A DNA stretch of 64,000 nt from Actinostola sp. cb2023. Lineage: Eukaryota; Cnidaria; Anthozoa; Actiniaria; Actinostolidae. Each line of letters opens with the position of its first letter. The stretch's first letter is position 1. The stretch lies in NCBI GenBank assembly GCA_033675265.1, contig JAUJYZ010000119.1:1-64000 (forward strand), given 5' to 3'. The notes under the pieces are model-generated. The model did no database searches. It had not been told where the DNA came from and saw nothing but the letters and a program-made list of their open reading frames with translations. A program made the translations under genes and the position numbers. This document shows, in pieces, positions 1 to 10,944 of this stretch.

Positions 1-174
1 TAAAATCCTGGATCCGCCACTGGAGATTTACCATATCCCGTTGGCCGTTGGCAAACAGACAAATATTTTGAAAATTCAAAAATTCAACCGTTTATATTGC
101 GGGCTCCAAAATATGCCAGCAGACTTTATTCTAGTCATGCGCAAAACAATTATTATTCAAAAAACCGGTTTTTA

Positions 175-600
175 AACCAGTTTGTGGACGGCGGTACTTA
201 GATCAGAGAATGAGCTTGTGTCACCTGTCACGTGACTTTTTAAATTTTCACTGAAGACAAACGAAAATACCATAACTGGAAAGAGCATACTAAAGTTAGT
301 AAAAGTGGAAAGTTTGAAGGGAAGTAAGTAAATAGGGCAAGAGATACAGGCATTCAAACTTTGCCTTTTTTGTATGGAAATGTATGTTGGAGGGCAAGCG
401 GCGAAAAAACCCATACAAATCCTTGTCAAAGCGGGAAACTTTGAAAGCCTTTAACTTTTGTCTTATTTGCTTGATTCCTTTGAAATTTTCAACTTTTACT
501 AATTTTAGTATACTCTTTCAAGTTATGATATTTTCGTTTGCCTTCGGTGAAAATTTAAAAAGTCACGTGACAAGTGACACAAGCCCATTCAACGGATGGG
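175..600. repeat. Imperfect inverted repeat (foldback element)
   Basis: The arms at about 175-395 and 405-600 are reverse complements with scattered mismatches. The stretch around 222-262 (complement of CAAATGAAAATTT-like sequence next to CACGTGAC) recurs inverted at about 525-580. Both strands therefore give similar short open frames. These are shadows of the repeat and not genes. Confidence 0.7.
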
Positions 601-665
601 GGCAGAGTCTTCTTTCTTCCTCTTCTCTTCCCGGGAGAAAAGAAGACTCTGTCAGCAGGGAACTA

Positions 666-1273
666 ATGGCGGGGCGTGGAAGAGAAGTTCATATCAAGAA
701 AGACTGTTTTTTTCGGTGTAAACGTTGGGATTCTTTTCCCTATTCATGGTAAGTTTAGAAGTTTTCACAATTCATGTCAACTTTAAGTAAATCTAGAAGA
801 AATTCGACGGTTTTAAAGTAGTCCTTTTTCATTTTGAATGGTTGAGAAACTTTGGATGTGTTGTGCTCGACACGTGAGAAAGTTTTGCAGTTGAAAATAA
901 ACTGAACTAAAAGTAGTTTTTGTCATGGTTTTTACGTAGTAATTGCTCTAATGTTCTCTAATGAAAGGACTTGCCTATACTAGGGCAGAAGGGCTGCTAA
1001 TACTCCTCAACAAATCAGTTTTTTTTTTTCCGGCTATAAATTATGACTGAGCTATTTGACTTGTGTAGTTGTCAGTGATCGAAATACACTTCAACAAGGA
1101 ACCTCTCTCAACTGACTGATTTTAACTTTATCTGTTTAAACATTACTGACTCTCTCATCTAGAAAGTGTTTGACATAATTTTGTACTTTACTTATAGTTC
1201 TTCTGACACAAGGGAACGCCAACACAGCAATAAACCATCTGAAGCAAAATATAGACAAACTCAAATTCACTGA
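666..1273 (+). CDS. Weak candidate two-exon small gene, product unknown
   Basis: An ATG at 666 opens a short frame that meets a good splice donor (ATG|GTAAGT) at 749. A pyrimidine-rich acceptor ending TTATAG lies at 1197. Joining 666-748 to 1198 keeps an open frame to TGA at 1271, giving about 53 residues that are basic and of no family I recognise. In another frame the second exon would encode an EF-hand-like loop (DMNGDGLV) before a stop at about 1318, so this could instead be the last exon of a gene truncated here. The first part overlaps a repeat end. Support is splice-site sequence only. Confidence 0.18.
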
Positions 1274-1319
1274 CATCGAAGGAGACATGAATGGCGATGG
1301 ACTCGTGAAGCTGCCGTGA

Positions 1320-2195
1320 ACTAAAATATTAACAGTTGTTCGTTATTGTCATTGAAATAGCACGACACATTTAGCAAATATTAAAGTCTTACTATCATCT
1401 GAGAGAAACAGAGTAATTTTAACGGCGTATTTTTCGTAACGGAACGTAAGTAAGCTTCGATGTTTGCTATTCAATCAGTCATGATCAGTGATTCACAACT
1501 TGTCGATTGTGTATAATATTTATCCATATTTATTTATTTCCATGCTATTACTGATCAATATAGTGAATAAACTGCACAGAAAGTAACGGCAAAAAACAGT
1601 GTGTAAAAAGCTAGTAAACTTATTGTTGAAATAAATACGTTTGTTTGTCATTTTGTGTCACAAGTACTGATAGCAAATGTGTTGTGCAGTACTAAATATT
1701 GAGACTATTCAGCATTTATAAAACACAATGCGTCAATTTTGAAGATTTTAATCGATAAAAATCAAAATACAAAACAAATACTTTACAGAAGTCAAAACAG
1801 AAAACAAATAAAGTATATTGTAGATGTTTTGACTCATGTTTAGTGAACATATCATGTTAAAACTTGCCAAAAAGAGCATCGTTCAGATTTGCCGAGCGCT
1901 TCATTGTCGATGCCTTCTCGAAGGTAAAATCCGACTACTTCACGGAAAAGTGCACCATCTACTTGCGCCGAGTTTTTTCGCCGCACATCGCGCCACGACG
2001 CTCAAAATTTCAAAAATTAGTTTCTCAGCGTACGTTGAAGTTAGACGACTGACACTTACAAAGTGTTTAGAGAATACGGTAAAGTTTAGTTATTCGAAGA
2101 AAAATTGAATTTTCACATCACATTGACAAAATTAGGGTCAAAAACGTATTTGTCACGTGACCTAGTTTTTCATACCTTGTTTCAATAGTCTATAC
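1320..2195. other. Intergenic, no gene recognised
   Basis: AT-rich DNA. Open frames at 1836-2108 overlap each other in two frames and match nothing I recognise. Confidence 0.5.
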
Positions 2196-2385
2196 CATGT
2201 ACTGCGGGACGCGCGGGATGCACACAGGAAGCCCAACATAGGACATTACTCAACACAGGGAACCCAACATATGTATTGCGCGCGCGCGCTTTACCACAAG
2301 GAACCCATAAAAAAAAACGCAAATATCATTTTTTGAATTATTTAGTAGCCTCAAAAGCAATGGTTGGGCTGCCTGTGCATGTACT
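2196..2385. mobile_element. Small non-autonomous insertion with 8-bp TSD
   Basis: CATGTACT occurs at 2196-2203 and again at 2378-2385, bracketing a 174-bp insert (2204-2377). The insert carries several CACAGGAAGCCCAA-type motifs and a GC-rich end. A related copy lies inverted at about 17085-17200 (GGTTGGGCT and GGGCTCCCTGTG motifs). An 8-bp duplication would fit a hAT-like MITE; the superfamily is inference. Confidence 0.55.
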
Positions 2386-2850
2386 TAAAGTTTGGCGATA
2401 GTGCAAGTTTAAGCCTCAAAAATGGAGATGACGTCACAATCTCAAAGATTTGAATCCTGCTCAGAGTGGAAAGACGTCACTTCCGGTTTCAAGACATTAT
2501 AAATAATATGCTTGACTTTTTGAAGAACGATTATTTTAATTTCAAGCTTTTGTTATGCAAGTTGATTTTATGTGTGTTTGTTCAGATTCATAGGAGTCAA
2601 ATGAAATTGTATGCTAAACTATTATGTACAGTTCAGTCCCTACTCCCCCTTCGAACTTTGATCAAAGACACCCTGAATAAAGATTCCTGGTTCAAAAGTA
2701 TACCATACCTGCTACAACAGAAGAATATTAATAACATAACGGCCTGAAGAGAGAAATGTAAATAAATGTACTGTATTATGGGATATATAGTTTCTGAGCT
2801 CATCAATTATCACAACTAGACGCTCTACTAGCATCAAGTCGGGCTTCTAA
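2378..2850 (+). pseudogene. Duplicated 3' end of the TPR-CHAT gene
   Basis: The sequence matches the last ~45 coding bases, the 3' untranslated region and the downstream flank of the gene at 28956-31994 (compare 31944-32500) almost base for base. It lacks about 60 bases between the CTCAAAAA run and TGGAGATGACG, which removes most of the CHAT C-terminal tail. Homology runs past the AATAAA region near 2760, so this is a DNA-level duplicate and not a retrocopy. The 93-residue open frame at 2466 is 3' UTR and not protein-coding. Confidence 0.8.
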
Positions 2851-3620
2851 ATGAAGCCTATTTGAACTAAATATAGATATCTTATAGTGCGATTAAAATA
2901 GTATTTTGTTGCTCGTCGTTGCGTGACTCGAGCTCGATAGAACATGCTTTCCTTGCAATTTCAGTACTGCGATTTCACAAACTGAGCAAATAATGAATGA
3001 CAATGACATAGTTTATTTGTTACTATAAATATATCCATACAAATACAAATACCGTATACATAAACTAGACATCGCTGTTTGGATGAAGTGTAAATATGGG
3101 TTTACCTCGACGGTTATTGTTCTCTACACCGCCGGCTGCGTGTATCAACTCACTTCGATTCGTTTAAGATCTCTAAACCCTTTGCAGTACTAGTACTGGA
3201 TTGATAAATCCATATCTCTATGAATTATTGTGGTTATTTTGAAACTGACAAGACGACATAAACTTCCCCCAACAAGGTTTGTTAATTCAGACTCAACCAG
3301 TCTCGTATTGATCAATCGTGCTGTTAGAGCCTTCGGTGATTATCTTAGTGGCCGGCACAGGGCCCATGCACTGTAGAACCCAATTAGCGATTTGAGGTCA
3401 GCGAAGAACGGATCTCATTTTTAGAGTCGGAGATTCCACAGGAAGCCCGACTAATTATGGTAGGTCTGGGATAGGGTATCTATTTTTTACACTTTGGTCT
3501 GGATAGGGCATCATGGCTTCCCAAATGGATAAAACTGAGTCTCATACAAGTTGCATATTTAAATCAGTTTTAGTCTATTAGATCTGGCAGAGCTACAATG
3601 AATGTGGGAGAGCTGACTAT
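2851..3620. other. Intergenic, nothing recognised
   Basis: No open frame with family features and no clear repeat end, apart from one CACAGGAAGCCC motif near 3438. Confidence 0.5.
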
Positions 3621-3877
3621 GATTTCAAGTAAACTAAGGTCGTGTTTACTGAAGTAAACAAGTTGCTGAACCTTGGTAGAAATTAGAAATTATTGTTTGT
3701 TGAACAGTTGACCTTAGTTTTCTGATTTGTACCTTGGTAAAGCGCTCAAGTGTAAACATGGCCTTAAAGGCCCATGCAAATGGTGCCAACATTGCCCAAC
3801 ATTGTTGGGCCCAACATGTTGGCATCGTTGGGCAATGTTGCGTGCTGTTACAATACGTGCCAACATGTTGGGTGAAG

Positions 3878-4127
3878 CGTTTCCTTGAAGCATGGTTCAC
3901 GGGCCAAGATGCCAACGCAGGGAACGATTGCATTCAAATTTCTGAAGTCTACAAGACCATCATGGGACTAAGAAATAAGCGCGCGCAAGGACATCAAGCG
4001 CGCGCCGCAAACGTTAAGTATTTCAAAGATCGCAACGTTTCCGATTAATACTGATGAAGGCCATTGATTAATGGCCTAAACGTCTATATGAAAAACAGAA
4101 GTCAGAGACAAACACTAATAATCAATA
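3878..4127 (+). mobile_element. 5'-truncated Penelope-like element tail
   Basis: A 250-bp insert is flanked by a 13-bp direct repeat, ATGTTGGGTGAAG, at 3865-3877 and 4128-4140. Its first ~170 bases keep an open frame to TAA at 4046-4048. The peptide contains FLEAWF and DANAGND, resembling the region after the GIY-YIG domain of Penelope-like ORFs. A hammerhead-like motif follows at once. The sequence after it (AGTCAGAGACAAA, then CTAATAATCAATA) is shared with the insertion at 46252-46412, placing both in one family. Variable long TSDs and severe 5' truncation are usual for these elements. Confidence 0.6.
4048..4087 (+). ncRNA. Degenerate hammerhead-like ribozyme motif
   Basis: CTGATGA (4051-4057) is followed by an A, a perfect stem GGCCATT/AATGGCC with loop GATT, then TAAACGTC where the canonical core has GAAACGTC. 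Flanking ATA and TAT could form stem I. The G of GAAA is T here, and an extra A lies between CTGATGA and stem II, so self-cleavage is unlikely. Confidence 0.5.
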
Positions 4128-4443
4128 ATGTTGGGTGAAGTTTGAATGTTCTTGTGATCGATGAAGCATGTCACAACATGTTGGCACCGTTTGCACAACA
4201 TTGTTAGTCTCGCACGTGCGCACTGAATTGTTCATTTGACGGTATCCATGGAGATCTGGTCTTGTTTCGTGCCAGGTCAATATTTGAATAACAATAGATG
4301 CCTCTAAGTGGCATGTGTAACAATAGTTCCTAGTATTGTTATACAATAGTTCCTATTGTTATTCAAATATTGCTATCTTGTGCTTTTGCTGTTTTCCGAA
4401 ACTACTACAGTGTTTTTACGTCCGTCTTTTTACCTCTTCGATA

Positions 4444-4556
4444 TGGAGCTGGGCGAGGAAACCTCTGATGTTCAAGCAGAGGTTCAAGTAAACACTACTC
4501 CTACAAATAGAAAACAGAAGGCAGTTTCAACTACAAGAAAAGACAAATGCAAGTAA
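4444..4556 (+). pseudogene. Fragment of a possible transposon Myb/SANT-like protein
   Basis: A short acidic then basic frame begins MELGEETSDVQAE, stops after about 37 codons, and resumes in another frame with a KWSD-like motif as found at the start of Myb/SANT-like domains. It lies just upstream of a repeat related to the Harbinger-type MITE at 43812. It could be the eroded DNA-binding ORF of that family. Recognition is weak. Confidence 0.25.
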
Positions 4557-4689
4557 AGAAAGTGGTCTGATGGCGGACATAAACAACACTGTAGTAGTTT
4601 TGCAACGAGTTATGGGCGAATATCGATCGCAGAGTGCACTGTGATATTATTTGCTAAACATGTTGACACCTTTTGCAAGGGTCTAGCTA

Positions 4690-4881
4690 AAGCAAAACAA
4701 AGAAAAACGTTTAAAACAAAGTTTTCTACAAACGCCAAGCAACATTTGGCACAAAACTGCTAATAAACTGTCCTTTGTGTTGCATAGTATAAATACCAGA
4801 TAGTTTGATTCTTGTGAAATTAGATGCTATCAGATTATAGAAACTAGAGAAACCCAGTCTAACTAAACAAGTTTTGGGGCA
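4690..4881. mobile_element. Diverged relative of the TAA-target MITE
   Basis: The stretch from about 4717 (AACATTTGGCACAAAACTGC) to the GGGGCA end at 4881 matches 43893-44053, the right half of a MITE with proven TAA target duplication. Confidence 0.6.
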
Positions 4882-4893
4882 TCAGACTGATAC

Positions 4894-6075
4894 ATTTTTT
4901 GACAGACGAAAGTGAAGAAAAACAGAAGTTTAAAAACTTACTTTCTTGAAGCCGAAGCGCCTTCTTTATCAACGGACTTTTCGATTGAAGAGATTTTTGC
5001 TTTATAATTGTAAAAACAGAAAATTAAAAAGAGAAAATAGATTTTAAAACTGGAAACAACAATAAATTCTTCTTACTTTTCATTTTTCGACCACCGTCCG
5101 CCATCTTTATTTTAAGTCTGGGCCTACGCGGTTTTATTTCACACAGGAAGCCCAATGGTTGTAATAAATCATCTACCGGGCTTCCTGTTGTGTCTACACG
5201 GAAGTCGAAAGTGAAAGTTGCTGTAAAGTAGATCTTGATAAACTCGTGATTCTTTACTTTATCAGTAAAAATAACACACAAAGTACGACTGTAGACGATG
5301 GTGGATTAAAGCAACCTCGAAACAGAACAACCAAGGTATGGAATTGAATACAGAGAGTGAAATTATCGGCACTACACTACAGACCTAGTGGTATTGCATG
5401 ACAGTCATCTCGAACCCTTCGATCCCGCTACGCTATGTGTCCTAGTCCTCACTAAAATTGGCCAAAACGAACCTCTCTGAAACGACCCAGCAATGTTAAT
5501 GCTCTAATATTCAATCTATTTCTCTACAGATTCAAAATCAGCTGATCCAAGTCCTCGAACAGAAAGTGAGAAGGTAACATAAAGCGACTTTTGAATGCCT
5601 GCAAATTCATCCATACCCAAGCTTTGACTGTAAGCCAATATATTAATAAACTACAGGACAGTCAGTATTTGAATACATCCTGTACCTTAAACATGTTTTA
5701 ATATACAATGGAGCTTAATAATATTAATTTGTTATTAAATGTTTGCAAATGTTTTGCCGGTAAAAACCTTCTCGCGTGGATGCAAATATGATTCGAGATA
5801 GTATTGTATTTATAGTGTAGCCCTGCTTCACAAAGACCTGTGGACAATAGAGTTATTAAAAAATGCGAGTCCGCAGGCAGAGTTCCAAATTGTGAGTAGT
5901 CAGCCTACTACAAATATCTATCAAAGGTGCGCAAGGGCTCACCTTATTCCCGGGTGGCATGAGCTTAAGCGGTTATGTTAATTTGTGATTGTTCTGTCAA
6001 ATATTATTGATAGTTATTGTTACGCATGGCTGCACATTAAATAGTGGCTGGTTTTCGAGAAATCCACCCGTAGTC
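4894..6075. other. Intergenic with a short paired repeat
   Basis: At 5140-5196 a CACACAGGAAGCCCA motif faces an inverted GGGCTTCCTGTTGTG. This is a minimal pair of the family end seen at 2222 and 17140. Nothing else is recognisable. Confidence 0.45.
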
Positions 6076-6078
6076 TAC

Positions 6079-6360
6079 TCACAGGCAGCCCCAGGGGCGT
6101 AGCCAGGATTTTTTCGGAGTGACGCAAAATTGTGAAATTCACGAAATGTATACAGTCACCAGAAGTACTTCTGACTTCACTCAATTTAGCACCTATTTCT
6201 TCTATAATTTTGGTTCGATGCAATTGTTGGGAGGCACAATCTGACGAGCGGCGAAGTCGCGAGCTGCTAGGGGGGTTCTGCCCCCCCCGAAAAATTTTAA
6301 GGTATAGGGTCTCTGAAATAGCATTTTCTGCCTTCTGAAAATAGTTTCCATACATATCTT
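6079..6360. mobile_element. Repeat with GGGGCGTAGCCAGGATTTTT end
   Basis: This motif, followed by GTGACGCAAAATT, is a terminus seen in many dispersed MITE copies. GTGACGCATTTGCGTCC near 17055 may be a related end. Assignment is tentative, and overlapping open frames on both strands are chance. Confidence 0.35.
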
Positions 6361-6404
6361 ACCAACTTATTATATATATATTTTATTTTTATTATTACTT
6401 TTAT

Positions 6405-6480
6405 TTATTGTAAAGCGCAATTGGATAAATTAGAAGTAGCGCTATATAAATTGATTATTATTATTATTATTATAACTAAA
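6405..6480 (+). repeat. SINE-like tail with (ATT)n
   Basis: The stretch GTAAAGCGCAATTGG ... AGCGCTATATAAATTG runs into ATT repeats. Similar AGCGC/TATATAAAT stretches next to trinucleotide runs occur at 28468-28545 (inverted) and near 37575. This suggests a common short element that ends in the repeat. Confidence 0.4.
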
Positions 6481-7570
6481 CTTCTACTTTATTTTACGAA
6501 TAATTTTACGAACTCCGAATAATTATATTAAAAGCCCAATTTCAAGCACGAATAACTAATCCCTACAATCCATAGGCAGGAGCCCATAAGTAGGAGCGTC
6601 CATGCTCCATATTGGGTCTATGTCACAGCGTTTTCACAAGTGTGGTTATTTTTAGAACAGTTTTTCCGCGAAAAAAGGTCATTTGACCAATCAGAGAACG
6701 TTTCTGGTATAACGGTTTCATTTCCGGTTTCACTACAAAAATAAAATGGCGGACAGACCCGAATAAATGTACAAATACGGTCAGAATTATCCAGTTTTGC
6801 TTGTGTCTGATTCCTAATTTTATCATACCAACAACTTCCTGGGATTCCATAGGCCGCTACCGTTGAACCTTGACCTAAAATTCTAGACTGCGTTTCCCGA
6901 ACGAAGTGAACTTACAGGATTTGAATTGAAGTGATGGCCACTGAGGCGGTTTCGTGGCAGAGTTTCGTGGATAGATAATGTGAAACGCGTGTTTTCTGAT
7001 CAGAAATATCAGTTCATGTTAACTTCACGGAGAAATACAAACGTATTATGAAGCGTTGTGTCTCTGAAACGTTAGAAAATCAAAGTTAAAGTGAAGTAAG
7101 GTGCATTGAAAGCGATAGTTCTTCGCGAGCACATGGTCATGTTGATGCCGATGGTTCAAAGCACGGCCTTACTTCAACCAGTCAAAAACCTCTTACTGCG
7201 ATTCTCAATGAAAGTCAGAAGACCCACTGACCAAATGGAAACCAAATATGATTTTGAGCTAAATTATGGATCATTTGGTCGAAGAATATGTAGTTTAGTT
7301 TTGAATTCGTTTGAGTTTTGAATTTGATTACTAGAGTAATTGACAAATCCAGCCGACTGTTTGAATGTCTGAGTTCGCATAATACTGAGTACCGCAGTAA
7401 GAAGGTCACTGAATGTTTAAAAACAAAGTAATTTTGAGTCATTTTTGCTCAACTTTTACTATATTGACAGTGAAGCGTGTGTAAATTAAACATCAAAACT
7501 TGAATGAAGCGTGTTTTTTTATTAATATATTTCAAATCAGACTCACAAAAAATATTCACAATCCATTTTT

Positions 7571-7598
7571 AACTCGTGGATTGCGTAGCATCCACGAG
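7571..7598. repeat. Short perfect hairpin
   Basis: AACTCGTGGAT and ATCCACGAGTT flank a TGCGTAGC loop. It may be a recombination or insertion scar; no function is inferred. Confidence 0.5.
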
Positions 7599-8515
7599 TT
7601 ATTGGGATGAGATGGGAGAAAGTTAATATATGCACCAAATTGTAAACTCGTTTCCAGGGCTCTCTCATTTCATACAAAACGGCGGCCATTGCCATTGTAC
7701 TACCGGCATCGACAGTATTTTATCGGACTTTAGGCATTCAACCCTGGAAATACCCTAAGAACCAATTAACTATGTATACTCTAAACAAACCAGTTTGCAA
7801 GCGACAAATACTCAGTGCTCTGATAGAGTATAAAAAAACTACTATATGCTACAACACATCGAGTGAAGGATTTATACACCGTATACTCAGCCGATTGTGC
7901 CGAGTCGGAAGAAAGCCAAGTTTACAAAGCATTCAGGGAGAATCGAGGATGGGATATTAACCTATGGTCTACTCAGTGTCACTGACTTGAATCACATGGC
8001 AGTTTCCTTTGTCGTTTTCGAAGGAGAAGATAAATGTTGGAGTTCAGTTTATTAGTGGGACAAACTTAAAGCCGTTTTTGGACGCCTTCACTGAAGCGAA
8101 TATTTATCGGGTATAAAGTGTTTCATATCATTGTTTCACTCTCTGCATGTACTAAGCTAAATATGTAGTAGGTCTGGTAGAAAACGCGGAGTGCGGAGTG
8201 CGGAGTCACGTTAGAAAATCATGGTGTGGTAGACTCCGCGTTTTCTACCAAAGTGGAAAACGCGGAGTCCTAAAAAATGAAATCGTTTTCGTTTGAAAAC
8301 TGTTCTTTTTCGACTCCAAGTTATTTTCTTTCTTTCTTTCTTCCAGAATTCGTGATTAATATCGCATATTTCTCGGTAGACTCTAAAAAATGAAATGAAC
8401 AAATTGTTTGAAAACACCGTCCTTTTCACATGGGAACCAGTTACACGTCACAGTCACACGCTGTCATTCGATGTCAATCTTAAATCAGTTTCAAACAATG
8501 AAAATGTAGAACTAC

Positions 8516-9088
8516 TGTGACCAAGTGATCTTTTTACGATTGTAAGACGAGTGAAGCAAAGTAATTTAACAACTGCTTTATTGACAAAAGTTAACTCAGG
8601 GTAAACCAATGGTATAAACTAAGGGTAAACTAAGGGTAAACTAAGGGCGAAAGTAATACGCAATTAACACTTGAGGTGCTAGTCTAAAGAGATTTCGTTG
8701 ATTATTGCCTTCACTTGACTTGATCTTGTCTCGCTTCAAACTGGACTGATTTAGCTATGAAAGCTCACTTCTTAAATATGCTTTGGAAAAGCTATGTACG
8801 CTAAAGAATGCTAAATAACTTGGTAAACAACGGAAACACGCAATTATACGCCCTGGCTTAGCAATTCACGTAGTACGGAATCACGTAAGGGAAAAATGCG
8901 TAAGAACGAAGGTTCTTGACACGCATTTATGCCATCTTTGTGATAACAGGATTATCTTATCCACATCGCGTGTAGCACGTTCGTGTCACGCCTAGTGTTA
9001 CGTCTACTGACAGGAACTCACGTAATCTATGTTTGGCACGCGCTTCTAACTATAAACGAAATAACTACTAAAACTTGACATGGTCACA
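8516..9088 (-). repeat. Gypsy 1 3' LTR
   Basis: A 573-bp terminal repeat, apparently identical to 14450-15022. It contains three short tandem repeats of AAACTAAGGGT near its outer third. Confidence 0.93.
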
Positions 9089-9100
9089 CCCTCCCCTACT
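9089..9100 (-). other. Polypurine tract of Gypsy 1
   Basis: Directly next to the 3' LTR the minus strand reads AGTAGGGGAGGG. This is the purine run that primes plus-strand DNA synthesis in LTR elements. Confidence 0.8.
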
Positions 9101-9147
9101 TTTTTGATATTGTCGTCCTCGACATATAACCAAATTTTTCACTTAGA

Positions 9148-10944
9148 CTAAAAGAATGTGTGAGCCAAAAACCAACATAGCAAAATAAAATAAATGGTCA
9201 AGTCCTTTTCAAAATATGCTGTTGTGGACGCAACAAGGACAGACTGGGTAAATCCGTATCTTGATCCTGATTTTCCAGCAGTAGTCCTGGCAGTCCTTCG
9301 CAGTTTTCTGTCCGTTGTCTTTTCTGCCTGACCGTCCGTAATAATATCCGTAATATCTGGTGTATCTTCTACGTCTGTTGTCTGTAGTACTGGATGCGCG
9401 TCTGGCGCATTACTTGTTCTAATAACAATAGCGACTTCGTCTTCATCTTCGCTGTCACTCTCTTCAGTCAGTGCACTAGTGTGTGTCTGTGTTCGTCTTC
9501 TTGCAAAGTCCTGTGGTTTAATGAGTGGACATTTGCGCATAAAGGAACGGCTTACTTTTCGTGGCTCCGCGTCTCCCTTATATAACTGAACTGTATATGC
9601 GGCGCCATCTTTGTCTGGAACTCCTATGACTCTATATAGGGTAGGGCTCCATGAATCTTGAATCTTGTTTCTTCCTTTCACTTTGTTTCTGAGATACACG
9701 AGTTGATCAATCTCTAGTGGGTCATCGAATGCTGTCTGGTCACTAGCCTTCTTGCGCCTTTCTGCAGCTTGTTCGAGATGCTCTCCTGCCTTGAGGTAAG
9801 CGTCTCTCAGGCGGGACATGTGTGTAGCCAGCCAGTCATTCTGGATCTCATCTTCAATATCCTCTTCTGCTCCTAACAACAGATCGACAGGTAGTCGAGG
9901 TTCTCTGCAGAACATCAGGTAGTATGGCGAGTATCCGGTTGATGAATGGGGCGTTGCATTATATGCGTACAGCAGCTCCGGTAAATGCTCCGTCCATTTT
10001 CTCTTCTTGTGAGGCGGAAGAGATCTCAGAAGGTCATGCATCGTGCGATTAAATCTCTCGCATTGTGCATTACCTTGCGGGTGGTATGGTGTTGTTCGCG
10101 ACTTCTTTATTCCGTACAATCCACACAGCTCCATGATTACCTCACTCTCAAAGTTACGTCCTTGGTCAGAATGGATGCGGTTAGGTACGCCATATCGCAT
10201 GAACCATTCCTTGAGTATCAGTTTAGCTGTTGTGTTAGCCTTCTGATCCCTTGTCGGTATAGCTAAGGTGAACTTGGTGAATACGTCAGTCATTACGAGT
10301 ACATTTTCTCGTCCATCACTCGCTGGTTCCAGGAGAGTGAAATCTACAGCCAGAACTTCCAATGGTTTTGTTGCCAAGAGGTTTCCCATTGGTGGTCTGA
10401 TGCGTGGCAGTGGCATTTTGGATAACGTGCAACGCTCACATTTCTTTATCCAAACATCTACATCACTGTGTAGTCCAGGCCAGTAACACCTTCTGCGCAG
10501 TAGCTGAGATGTCCTTTCAACTCCTTGGTGTCCCATCTGATCATGTAAACTCTGCATGACGTTGTCTCTCAACACAGTGGGTACAACAAGCTGTCTGAGT
10601 TGTCCATGGTTTGGATCTTGTACGACTCTGTACAGCACTCCAGCCTCCAGTTGCATCCTATCCCACTGGCGTAGCATGGATATGGATTTGCTAGGCATAC
10701 CCCTTCGCTCACGGAAGTTTGGTTTTCTTCCCTCTTTCCAGTATTTCAGGAATTGGCTTATTGTTGCATCACTGTTCTGCATCTCAGTAAGTTCAGCTTT
10801 AGAGTGCGAAGGAAACGCTGTTCTATTGTTCTGGGCTTCCTGTGATTGAGAATTCACACAGGCATACCGCAGCTCAACAGGTATTGTAGTAGTCGGTTGT
10901 GCTAGTATACTCTCTATGGCTGTATAACCGTCTTCTTCATTCAC
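9148..10944 (-). CDS. Gypsy 1 integrase
   Basis: About 598 residues. An N-terminal zinc-binding H2C2 region (HDQMGHQG ... CERC, roughly residues 133-172) precedes the catalytic core with Asp in VLAVDFT, Asp in HSDQG and Glu in QCERF; the last two are 35 residues apart, the DDX35E spacing. A basic C-terminal region (LVYLRNKVKGRNK) follows. Function is insertion of element cDNA into the host genome. The frame begins at a GTG next to the RNase H ORF stop and stays open upstream, one base back from the pol frame. The protein is thus reached by a -1 frameshift, or pol carries a 1-base indel. All catalytic residues are present. Confidence 0.92.
   Translation of the reverse strand: MNEEDGYTAIESILAQPTTTIPVELRYACVNSQSQEAQNNRTAFPSHSKAELTEMQNSDATISQFLKYWKEGRKPNFRERRGMPSKSISMLRQWDRMQLEAGVLYRVVQDPNHGQLRQLVVPTVLRDNVMQSLHDQMGHQGVERTSQLLRRRCYWPGLHSDVDVWIKKCERCTLSKMPLPRIRPPMGNLLATKPLEVLAVDFTLLEPASDGRENVLVMTDVFTKFTLAIPTRDQKANTTAKLILKEWFMRYGVPNRIHSDQGRNFESEVIMELCGLYGIKKSRTTPYHPQGNAQCERFNRTMHDLLRSLPPHKKRKWTEHLPELLYAYNATPHSSTGYSPYYLMFCREPRLPVDLLLGAEEDIEDEIQNDWLATHMSRLRDAYLKAGEHLEQAAERRKKASDQTAFDDPLEIDQLVYLRNKVKGRNKIQDSWSPTLYRVIGVPDKDGAAYTVQLYKGDAEPRKVSRSFMRKCPLIKPQDFARRRTQTHTSALTEESDSEDEDEVAIVIRTSNAPDAHPVLQTTDVEDTPDITDIITDGQAEKTTDRKLRRTARTTAGKSGSRYGFTQSVLVASTTAYFEKDLTIYFILLCWFLAHTFF

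Larger units (their letters stand above)
3625..4350. repeat. Palindromic 'CCAACATGTTGGG' repeat region
   Basis: Short inverted motifs (CCCAACATTGTTGGG, CCAACATGTTGG) are stacked at 3780-3870 and resume at 4128-4200 beyond a retroelement insertion. The region looks like one foldback element that was split by that insertion. Confidence 0.5.

Noticed and set aside
1198..1320. Calcium-binding EF-hand exon (DMNGDGLV)
   Set aside because: One loop motif in an isolated 40-codon frame is too little; a different frame joins better to the upstream donor.
8320..8350. Possible microsatellite gene marker (TTTC)n
   Set aside because: It is part of the foldback A arm and recurs inverted near 15883; not a separate feature.
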